A DNA stretch of 64,000 nucleotides from [Clostridium] celerecrescens 18A. Its GTDB lineage: Bacteria; Bacillota; Clostridia; Lachnospirales; Lachnospiraceae. The number at the start of each line of letters is the position of its first letter. The first letter of the stretch is position 1. The stretch covers positions 1,302,001-1,366,000 of the forward strand of contig NZ_PGET01000001.1 of NCBI RefSeq assembly GCF_002797975.1. Reading direction: 5' to 3'. The notes beneath the pieces were generated by a model. The model ran no database searches. It saw only the letters and a list, made by a program, of their open reading frames with translations, and had not been told where the DNA came from. A program made the position numbers and the translations under genes. Positions 57,998 through 64,000 of this stretch are shown in pieces.

Positions 57998-59287
57998 TTA
58001 AAAGGACAACTTCTGGATGTAATATTGAGTATTAATAATAAACCACATTTGGGTATCAAATCTCATAATAGTCCAGAGAGATAAACCTTGAAGATCATAT
58101 TCTGCTACCAGCCCGGCTCTTGCCTCAAAACTTCTCGCATCATTAAACCACACTAAGTGAAGAATCCCGTCACTATCCATATAATAGAAAAAAGGTGACT
58201 GTGCTGCTTCGTTAAATTGTATTGGTATATTGTTATCTGCTGCAATCTGTATTGCATTATTGTTTGCTATAGCAGTTGCTTCTGTTGCACCCGGAACATA
58301 GGGTAGTGTCCAATCATAACCGAGTGTAGTGATTCCTAAGAATAATAATTCGAGTGGAATAATACTGGTTACGTAGTCTAATAGTTCTCTTAAAACATTA
58401 ACCGGAAAAATTGAACTTGGGTAACTATAAAATCTAGCCCAATCATAAGAAGCAAATAGAATCCCATCTACATATCCAGATAATCGTGAATAATCCAACT
58501 TTTCAAAGCTGACAATAGGCCCCTGAATATTCATAATTGGCGTTGTGGTTATTAGTACTCTATAACCTTCAGAACGAAATATAGCTGAAGCCTTTTTAAT
58601 GTATTCTACAATACTGTTTATGTTATCCGGTGTAATATCTTCGATATACATATTCACTCCATAATAACCCTTTGTTTTTACCATTTGAAGAATATTATCA
58701 ATAAGACGATCTTGCACAGAAGAGTTATTTAAAATATTCTGAGTTACTTCACGAATAATAGTTCCTTCTTCCGTAATCGTAGAAACAAACATCATGGGCG
58801 CAACACCATAAGTTTTAGCCAACTGAATTACATCAGAATCGTCAGCAATAGTAATAATTTCTCCTTCACTTGTAGCCCTATAATTGAATATAGTCAAATA
58901 TGTTAAAAAAGGGAGCGTTTTTATTAAAACAGATTTATCTATATATGAAAAAGTATAACCACTAGTGGCAATTGTTCTTGTTTTGTTAGTTTGATAGCTT
59001 AAGACTATCGTTTCACCGGCATACAAAAATTCTCTGTCAGAAAGATAGGGATTATTTCTTAATAAAGCCATTGGCGTAGTACCATGCTGCTCTGCAATAC
59101 TCTCCAAAGTATCGCCGGGTTGGACAACATAGAGTGTTTCTGGCTGTACAATCACGATAGTTTGACCAATTGCTAAATTGCCAGGGTTTGTAATTCCGTT
59201 TTCCAATATTAAACTGTCAACTGGGATTTTATAATAATCTGATATTGATTTTATGGTTTCACCGGGTTGGACAACATGTATGATCAT
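57998..59287 (-). CDS. LysM-GH18 protein, spore-cortex-hydrolase-like (SleL/YaaH)
   Basis: 429 aa from MIIHVVQPG. Two LysM repeats (VVQPGETIKSISDYYKIPVDSLILENG..., VVQPGDTLESIAEQHGTTPMALLRNNP) and a GH18 barrel. The catalytic stretch GVNMYIEDITPDN keeps the Glu of the usual DxxDxE motif, but the preceding acids are altered (YIE rather than DFE). Spore cortex hydrolases act in germination. Opposite orientation to the phage late genes, so it is host-derived cargo or a conversion gene. Confidence 0.85.
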   Translation of the reverse strand: MIIHVVQPGETIKSISDYYKIPVDSLILENGITNPGNLAIGQTIVIVQPETLYVVQPGDTLESIAEQHGTTPMALLRNNPYLSDREFLYAGETIVLSYQTNKTRTIATSGYTFSYIDKSVLIKTLPFLTYLTIFNYRATSEGEIITIADDSDVIQLAKTYGVAPMMFVSTITEEGTIIREVTQNILNNSSVQDRLIDNILQMVKTKGYYGVNMYIEDITPDNINSIVEYIKKASAIFRSEGYRVLITTTPIMNIQGPIVSFEKLDYSRLSGYVDGILFASYDWARFYSYPSSIFPVNVLRELLDYVTSIIPLELLFLGITTLGYDWTLPYVPGATEATAIANNNAIQIAADNNIPIQFNEAAQSPFFYYMDSDGILHLVWFNDARSFEARAGLVAEYDLQGLSLWTIMRFDTQMWFIINTQYYIQKLSF

Positions 59288-59460
59288 GGAATCCCTCAAA
59301 TGATCTTATTAATACTATTATATGCTAATCTTACATGTTCATAACATCATAATGTAGATATAATACTAGCGGCCTGGGCGGGCAGCCAGGAGCATACCAA
59401 GCCATCCACTATTGATTTTTCGAACGTTCGTGCCGATTCCAAATACTCCCATATGTTTTC

Positions 59461-59643
59461 CTATCTATTGTAATACTGCTCAAACCATCGTGGTTTTCTC
59501 ATATATTCAGCTTTTTCTTTCGTTTCCTTACCAGACTCCCTAAAAAATCCGCAGCTTGTATGATCGGCTCCGCAACCTTCTTTATCTCTAATGTAATGGG
59601 GGCAATGGTTAATGTCCTCCGCGAGCCCACAATTTCCTAACAT
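59461..59643 (-). CDS. small Cys-rich protein (60 aa), also the tail of the lexA frame
   Basis: MLGNCGLAEDINHCPHYIRDKEGCGADHTSCGFFRESGKETKEKAEYMRKPRWFEQYYNR. It has its own ribosome site (GAGGTG, 5 nt before the ATG at 59643), so it was probably an independent gene downstream of lexA. Cysteine-rich; unknown function. Confidence 0.7.
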   Translation of the reverse strand: MLGNCGLAEDINHCPHYIRDKEGCGADHTSCGFFRESGKETKEKAEYMRKPRWFEQYYNR

Positions 59644-60291
59644 GCTAACACCTCGATTGTCTGTTCTGTTAATGGTGGAAATAAAAGGAGGGAAGCACTG
59701 TGGCTTCCCAATTCTTGTTAATGAATGCCTACTCTGAATAATCCAATTGTCCATTGAATCGTTTTCTGGTTGCAGGCGGTAATGACTCTTTTCTTTAAAA
59801 AACCGTTTTACTGTAGCCGAGTCATCGACCAGTGCATCAACAATATCCCCATTATGCGCAGTTGCTCGGTATTCTACGATAATCTGATCGCCTTCAAGAA
59901 TACCTGCGTTGACCATACTGTTTCCTTTAACTTTTAATATAAAGGTCTCTGCATTTGGAAGTAATTCAGCTGATATGGGATAATAGTTCTCAATGTTTTC
60001 CTCTGCATAAAGAGGCAGTCCGGCCGCTACGGTTCCGAGGAGCGGAACGTTCACAACCTCCCGGCGTGTCAGCTGGAAACAATCGTCTATGATTTCAATG
60101 GATCTTGGCTTAGTTGGGTCTCTTCTTATGTATCCCTTTTCCTCGAGAATCGACAAATGAGAATGGACGGAAGAAGTTGATTTTAAATTAACTGCTTCAC
60201 ATATTTCTCGGACCGATGGGGGATAGCCATTCTTTAAGATTGATTTTTTTATATACTCTAAAATTTCCTTTTGGCGTTCTGAAATGTCCAC
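59461..60291 (-). CDS. lexA: LexA repressor with altered C-terminus, frame-fused to downstream gene
   Basis: 276 aa read-through frame. The winged-helix HTH (about 25-48), cleavage site Ala90-Gly91 (VAAGLPL), nucleophile Ser125 (GNSM) and Lys162 (VKRFF) are all present. After ENDSM (residue 180) the normal last 17 residues are missing; the next frame still encodes IGLFR and a stop (59718-59720), pointing to a deletion with frameshift. The frame then crosses lexA's own terminator hairpin (59690-59709) into the small gene. Dimerisation is probably impaired. GTG start at 60291; own LexA box upstream. Confidence 0.82.
   Translation of the reverse strand: MDISERQKEILEYIKKSILKNGYPPSVREICEAVNLKSTSSVHSHLSILEEKGYIRRDPTKPRSIEIIDDCFQLTRREVVNVPLLGTVAAGLPLYAEENIENYYPISAELLPNAETFILKVKGNSMVNAGILEGDQIIVEYRATAHNGDIVDALVDDSATVKRFFKEKSHYRLQPENDSMDNWIIQSRHSLTRIGKPQCFPPFISTINRTDNRGVSMLGNCGLAEDINHCPHYIRDKEGCGADHTSCGFFRESGKETKEKAEYMRKPRWFEQYYNR
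59690..59709 (-). terminator. lexA terminator, now inside the open frame
   Basis: On the minus strand GGGAAGC-CACAGT-GCTTCCC followed by TCCTTTT, a normal intrinsic terminator located where the lexA gene would have ended. Confidence 0.65.
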
Positions 60292-60347
60292 ATTTAACCC
60301 GTCCTTTATTTTGTTTTACTGATAATAGCATACTTAGATGCAAAAAG

Positions 60348-60361
60348 CAAACGTTTGTTCG
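60348..60361. promoter_or_regulatory. LexA box between lexA and the divergent gene
   Basis: On the minus strand CGAACAAACGTTTG, a good match to CGAAC-N4-GTTYG. It lies upstream of a TTGCTT/TATTAT promoter for lexA and of TATACA for the plus-strand gene at 60422. Confidence 0.75.
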
Positions 60362-60421
60362 AAAAAGACTATACACGTAAAGTAATTTGTAGTATCATTA
60401 TAGAAAAGGTAGGTGATTAAG

Positions 60422-60730
60422 ATGATGGATACTATATCCAAGGATTTATATAGTAAAGTTATGAAGGCCCAATATCAGATGATTGAAGCTTTTTTAGATT
60501 ATGTGAACTATGAAGATGAAATAGCAGACGGTTTGACAGGAATGTCATATATATTATTTTGTGAAAACATTCCATTTTCTTTTGATGGGCAATGCATAGC
60601 GGTACCTGATTTTGGATTAAAAATATCTTCTGGAGAAAAAGAGAAATTATATGTTGAATTTGAAAATGTAAAGAAATCCGAATGTTATCCTGCAGAGGTC
60701 TATAATAAATATTTAGAAAAGAGAAAATAG
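60422..60730 (+). CDS. hypothetical SOS-linked protein (102 aa)
   Basis: MMDTISKDLYSKVMKAQYQMIEAFLDYVNYEDEIADG... Divergent from lexA across the LexA box, so perhaps damage-induced. Its stop codon lies inside the fibre inversion core (60725-60736), so recombination there leaves the gene end intact. Unrecognised. Confidence 0.6.
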   Translation: MMDTISKDLYSKVMKAQYQMIEAFLDYVNYEDEIADGLTGMSYILFCENIPFSFDGQCIAVPDFGLKISSGEKEKLYVEFENVKKSECYPAEVYNKYLEKRK

Positions 60731-60887
60731 CAATTTGAATAATACGAAATCGGCCCTAACAACTACTCAGGCAAACATCGATACCCGTATTCCGTCTCGA
60801 ATCGCTTTCCGATGGAATGATGGAGGAGCCCTACAGCTCTACATAGATGGTGTCTATTATGCATCGATAGAATTTATTGATAAATGA
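60726..60887 (+). pseudogene. silent tail-fibre C-terminal cassette C1
   Basis: From the core: NSNLNNTKSALTTTQANIDTRIPSRIAFRWNDGG... to IEFIDK, stop at 60885. Short (about 53 codons) receptor-tip module without start. Core AAATAGCAATTT at 60725-60736; hinge ATGATCAT at 60884-60891. Confidence 0.72.
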
Positions 60888-60891
60888 TCAT

Positions 60892-61209
60892 TTACTGTAG
60901 TGTAATAGGTGATCTGAGTATGCACCAGAATACTTTTAAACTTTCGGAGGCGAAACTTGGGCTTGTGTTATAGGCCATCAATCTAAATCCAGCTGGGGTT
61001 AAAGAGACGGCACTTATCTCTACGTCTGCCCACCCAGCCCCCATACCCCCTTTACTTAAAAGTATGGCGTAATTATCATCTGATAGGGGCGTGCCAAACG
61101 GGATGTCATAAATTGCGCTGCCAAGTGGTTGTAATGCGCTTACAGTGTAAGACCAGTGCTGTGCATTTTTTGCCAAATTATTACTTAGGTTATTTAAATT
61201 GCTATTTAA
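60892..61209 (-). pseudogene. silent tail-fibre C-terminal cassette C2 (opposite strand)
   Basis: From the core at 61196-61207 leftward: LNSNLNNLSNNLAKNAQHWSYTVSALQPLGS... to FWCILRSPITLQ, stop at 60892. No start or ribosome site at the module head. Pairs with C1 tail to tail. Confidence 0.72.
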
Positions 61210-61276
61210 TTAATTATGAAGGTAGTAGACAAAATAAAAAAAGACCACTTATAAGCAGTCTTTCTTATCACTTGGT

Positions 61277-61477
61277 TTATGCAATTTGAACATTAACAGC
61301 CTGTAATCCACGATTACCTTCTGTTACATCAAATGTTACAGACTGACCATCGTCTAAAGACTTATAGCCGTCCATAGCAAGACCTGAGAAATGAACGAAA
61401 ATTTCGTTACCCTGCTCGTCAGCGATAAAACCAAATCCCTTTTGTGCATTAAACCATTTTACTGTACCTTTATTCAT
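61277..61477 (-). CDS. cspA: cold-shock protein
   Basis: 66 aa. [33 protein letters not shown] contains both RNA-binding motifs (KGFGFI and FVHF). GGAGGTA ribosome site. Its promoter (TTGACT 61631-61636 and TAAGAT 61608-61613, minus strand, 17-bp spacer) gives a 5' leader of about 120 nt, as usual for csp genes. Single-stranded RNA chaperone; host-like cargo in the phage region. Confidence 0.93.
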   Translation of the reverse strand: MNKGTVKWFNAQKGFGFIADEQGNEIFVHFSGLAMDGYKSLDDGQSVTFDVTEGNRGLQAVNVQIA

Positions 61478-61607
61478 GAAAGATACCTCCTTAAATATTA
61501 ATATTGTATTTTTGCTAAAACTAAAAATCGCATATATATGTAAATCATCAATAGAATAATGACTTACGTATATATGCGAAATCAAGACCTTATTTAAATA
61601 CCTATCT

Positions 61608-61636
61608 ATCTTAACACAATGGTTTAAATAAGTCAA
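61608..61636 (-). promoter_or_regulatory. promoter of the cold-shock gene
   Basis: TTGACT and TAAGAT on the minus strand with a 17-bp spacer. Confidence 0.65.
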
Positions 61637-61981
61637 GAAAAACTTGCAAAGAAGGCCACATTGAAAAAATCATCAAAAAAAGCACAACGCAAAGCGGGAA
61701 AGGTGTTCCAGGCTTAGAATATTGGGAGATTAGTTTATAAGGTAATCAAGTGATTAGTTAAGTCTCGACTAACCACCAGATACCTTGGGAGATCCACCTT
61801 ACTGGTGATTATTTCTATTTTTTATATTTTACTATAAATTCACGTTGGCTTTGCATTAAAACAGATCTTATCTGTGGGGAAAATAATGATGGAAATATTG
61901 GTTAATATAGTTGAAATGGTTTTGACATGCTGATAAGGGATGATAATGAATTGCATTTGATAAATGTAAAATGGTTTAGGA
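61637..61981. other. 345-bp gap with one hairpin
   Basis: No gene. A CACCAG (61774-61779) / CTGGTG (61802-61807) hairpin followed by a T-rich stretch could terminate a rightward transcript. Nothing else supportable. Confidence 0.4.
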
Positions 61982-62476
61982 TCATTGTTCATAGATAAAT
62001 GGGATAACTTCTTCACGCTTAATGTTCAATACATAAGCGAACTCCTCACAAAGTGTTTTTTCAGCATCTTTGAGAAAGCATTCGTCAGAATCCTGTAGTT
62101 TCTTGTCTTTATTTGTGCTTTTTAGCTCTTGTTTACGACTACGCAAAGTTTTTATCATTTCTATAAGTTCGGAACGGTTACCATCTGCAAGAACCTGGCC
62201 GTATAATTCTTTGCGCTTTCGATTATCCTTTATCCAATTGTGGTCTTTACTCGACAATTTCTTGACTAGAAAGAAAATTTCATCGGCAGAAAGAATGTGG
62301 CGAATTTCAGTTTTTCTTCTGTCACTTATAGCTGAGACGTATAATGTCGAGGCAGTATGGTAAACAGGCTTGAGCACGTAATATGGGCGGATTTTTTCAT
62401 CCATGCACATATCCTGTAATCCGGTAACCCTACAAACACCATGACTTCCGTATATGATGACATCACCTATGTTCAT
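61982..62476 (-). CDS. CarD/CdnL-family transcription regulator
   Basis: 164 aa. MNIGDVIIYGSHGVCRVTGL... is the CarD/TRCF-type RNA-polymerase interaction domain (beta-barrel), then a helical domain (about 75-164). CarD proteins bind the RNAP beta subunit and stabilise open complexes. Normally chromosomal; here beside csp and inside phage-flanked DNA. Confidence 0.88.
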   Translation of the reverse strand: MNIGDVIIYGSHGVCRVTGLQDMCMDEKIRPYYVLKPVYHTASTLYVSAISDRRKTEIRHILSADEIFFLVKKLSSKDHNWIKDNRKRKELYGQVLADGNRSELIEMIKTLRSRKQELKSTNKDKKLQDSDECFLKDAEKTLCEEFAYVLNIKREEVIPFIYEQ

Positions 62477-62681
62477 AATATTTCACCTCTTTCTAATAAA
62501 ATAAAAAGTGCGGTTCACTAAAACTGGACTTACGTCCCTGTAAAGCAAACCACACGTTCGATATTTATATTATAGCACAATTGTAGATGAAATGTATACG
62601 GTAATTTACTCCAAAGTTCACGACTATATCATGGGCTTATCTATTTAGTATTTTCCGGAGTGCCGGGAGAAAGGTGGAATT

Positions 62682-62882
62682 ATGAAAGTGTGGAATAGAA
62701 AATATGATAATGATCACAAAGAACTAGAAGAGAAGATAATGGTAAAAGACCAATATAACAGAATGATGATGATAAGAGTTGCGAAGAAATACAATCTGGA
62801 CGATCAGATCAATACAAGAATTGAATTAGAATATCACAGTAGTAAAAATTATGAAGTTTCTATATCGGATCTACTAAATTAA
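62682..62882 (+). CDS. hypothetical small protein (66 aa)
   Basis: MKVWNRKYDNDHKELEEKIMVKDQYNRMMMIRVAKKYNLDDQINTRIELEYHSSKNYEVSISDLLN. Acidic/basic helical protein with GAGAAAGGTGG before the ATG. Its stop codon touches the orphan core site at 62881. Confidence 0.55.
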   Translation: MKVWNRKYDNDHKELEEKIMVKDQYNRMMMIRVAKKYNLDDQINTRIELEYHSSKNYEVSISDLLN

Positions 62883-62892
62883 ATTGCTATTT
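62881..62892 (-). repeat. orphan inversion core site D
   Basis: Exact AAATTGCTATTT (reverse complement of the core), 17 bp before the second late promoter. No fibre module is attached. It is the seventh copy of the core in the window. Confidence 0.6.
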
Positions 62893-62908
62893 TAGAATAG
62901 ACCTCAAG

Positions 62909-62950
62909 ATTCCCACATTTCCCATTCATAATATGATAATATGGTATCAG
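62909..62950 (+). promoter_or_regulatory. late promoter element copy 2
   Basis: Matches 47071-47110 at 35 of 40 bases: tandem TTCCCA boxes and extended -10 TGaTAATAT (62934-62942). Confidence 0.6.
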
Positions 62951-62966
62951 TGAAAAGTATATCAAC

Positions 62967-62997
62967 ATGCGCTTGGCTTCGGCTAGGCGCATTTTTC
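62967..62997 (+). terminator. UUCG hairpin terminator directly after late promoter 2
   Basis: ATGCGCTTGGC pairs with GCTAGGCGCAT around a TTCG tetraloop (11 bp with wobbles), then TTTTT, ending 13 nt before the first gene of this operon. Confidence 0.75.
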
Positions 62998-63009
62998 GTG
63001 GGTGAAATT

Positions 63010-63141
63010 ATGGAAAAAAGATTTGAAAAGCCAAAGCAAAATAAAAAAGAATCTATCTGGAGAGATAAAAGTGCCAAACACCCAGAAGGCAAATCTTCCA
63101 GTGGGATGACTTTTAGGGTTAAGAAGGTGATAAGTGGATGA
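63010..63141 (+). CDS. small basic protein (43 aa) before the portal gene
   Basis: MEKRFEKPKQNKKESIWRDKSAKHPEGKSSSGMTFRVKKVISG, GGGTG upstream; overlaps the portal start by 4 bp. Likely structural accessory; unknown. Confidence 0.6.
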   Translation: MEKRFEKPKQNKKESIWRDKSAKHPEGKSSSGMTFRVKKVISG

Positions 63142-64000
63142 ACAAACTCAGTTACATTGATATTTGCAAAGGTGCATTCGGGCGCAAGGTAGCATATACC
63201 AGTGTTTCGACCATTACTTCCGAAAATATTTTGAAAGTAGTTGGTAGGGCGGTTAGTATCCTGAATTATAATAGGCCGTTCATTCGTTATCTTCATGATT
63301 ACTATATGGGGGATCAGCCAATTTTGTACAGGGAAAAGGCAGTGCGCCCAGAAATTAATAATAAGACAGTGGAAAATCATGCTTTGGAAATAGTGCGTTT
63401 TAAGGCAGGTCAGACATACGGTGAGCCTATCCAATACGTGAGCCGAAAAAAAGATGAGAACATTAATAAAGCTGTTGATGCACTTAATGATTACATGAGG
63501 GACGCTCATAAGCAGGCAAGAGATATTGAACTTGGAACATGGCAAAGTTCGGTAGGTACTGCATATAAGGCCACCTTAAAAGCAGGCAAAAACAATCCGG
63601 TTCCCTTCTGGATACACATTCCCACGCCGTTAAATACAATTGTTGTATATTCGCAGGTAGATGGCCGGGATATGCTTTCAATTCAGCAGTTAAAAGACGA
63701 AAACGAGCAACAGTACTATCTTTGTTTTTCCGAAGATAAATACTTCATTATTAAGAATGGCCGGATTACCGATAACAATATTAATGGATTTGGAGGAATT
63801 CCTATAATAGAATATCCTAATAATCCGGATCGGTTATCTGACATTGAAATCGTAATTACAGCTTTGGATCAGATGAACAAAATGCAGTCTGATCGAATGA
63901 ATGGCATTGAGCAGTTTGTTCAGGCATTTATGCTTTTTAAAAACTGTGAGATTTCAAAAGATGAATTTATAGAAATGAGCCAGTTGGGTGCAATACAGGT
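63138..64000 (+). CDS. phage portal protein, SPP1 gp6-like (cut by window end)
   Basis: 287 codons visible. The N-terminal half matches SPP1-type portals: NRPFIRYLHDYYMGDQPILYREK...ENHALEIVRFKAGQTYGEPIQYVSR, then NGFGGIPIIEYPNNPDRLSDIEIVITALDQMNKMQSDRMNGIEQFVQAFMLFKN. It forms the DNA entry ring of the head. It lies 18 kb after terL instead of adjacent to it. Confidence 0.9.
   Translation, partial: MNKLSYIDICKGAFGRKVAYTSVSTITSENILKVVGRAVSILNYNRPFIRYLHDYYMGDQPILYREKAVRPEINNKTVENHALEIVRFKAGQTYGEPIQYVSRKKDENINKAVDALNDYMRDAHKQARDIELGTWQSSVGTAYKATLKAGKNNPVPFWIHIPTPLNTIVVYSQVDGRDMLSIQQLKDENEQQYYLCFSEDKYFIIKNGRITDNNINGFGGIPIIEYPNNPDRLSDIEIVITALDQMNKMQSDRMNGIEQFVQAFMLFKNCEISKDEFIEMSQLGAIQ

Noticed and set aside
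59416..59431. CGAACGTTCG as a LexA box
   Set aside because: The half-sites touch with no 4-bp spacer, and no promoter is placed beside it.

Overview
The window looks like the left part of one large temperate-phage genome (prophage, or a phage-derived element) in a low-GC Gram-positive anaerobe, most likely a Clostridia/Lachnospiraceae host. The only clear chromosomal gene is the 5' part of a pyrophosphate-type 6-phosphofructokinase at the far left (1-431, minus strand). The prophage starts between about 432 and 876 and is still running at 64000, where a portal protein is cut by the window edge. AGGAGG-type ribosome sites, frequent TTG/GTG starts, and sporulation-type regulators (a Spo0A C-terminal domain and a SigE/SigK-like sigma factor) all fit a spore-forming Clostridia host.

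Layout. 810-3730: arm-site-like repeats, integrase with a zinc ribbon, a small zinc-ribbon protein, an IrrE/ImmA peptidase and CI repressor, and a CI/Cro operator region. 3732-14745: the early operon, which has a LexA-box promoter and encodes ssDNA-binding proteins, a Spo0A-C-like protein, a Rad50-like ATPase, RecT, a metallo-beta-lactamase-fold nuclease candidate, a sigma factor, SSB and an ERCC4-like nuclease. 14858-18100: replication initiator and primase-helicase. 19090-31453: a DNA-modification region with a helicase-methyltransferase, two C5-methyltransferases, a broken PAPS-reductase-like gene, a second tyrosine recombinase and a Dam-like methylase. 31454-36290: a structured non-coding stretch, a minus-strand cluster of small genes, a RelE-type toxin-antitoxin pair and a strong sRNA candidate. 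36639-46930: candidate small terminase, many small genes, a large structured RNA candidate, a DUF4062 gene, the large terminase, a RinA/ArpU-like activator and a P-loop ATPase. 47071-57745: distal tail, collagen-like fibres, baseplate, holin and amidase. 57998-62900: cargo or host-like genes (LysM-GH18, lexA, csp, carD). 62909 onward: a second late promoter and the portal gene.

Four patterns stand out. (1) A dispersed tail-fibre inversion system: the fibre gene at 52892 ends in one of six alternative C-terminal modules, arranged as three tail-to-tail pairs (38384-38998, 53585-54206, 60726-61209). Every module begins at the same 12-bp core AAATAGCAATTT, and each pair meets at an ATGATCAY hinge. 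(2) Three unrelated accessory genes (19165, 25907, 41593) sit in cassettes with the same promoter/terminator inverted repeat. (3) Four modification genes (20423, 24068, 26515, 29618) carry the same kind of leader, in which GAAAGGAG pairs with a pyrimidine tract just before the start codon. (4) Both late promoters share a 40-bp element and are followed at once by an intrinsic terminator, which suggests antitermination control.

The late-gene order is abnormal: terminase, then tail tip and lysis, then portal. The window therefore holds either a rearranged phage or one with a duplicated or transposed tail-lysis block; recombination at the fibre sites is one possible cause. All functional calls come from reading motifs by eye, with no database search.
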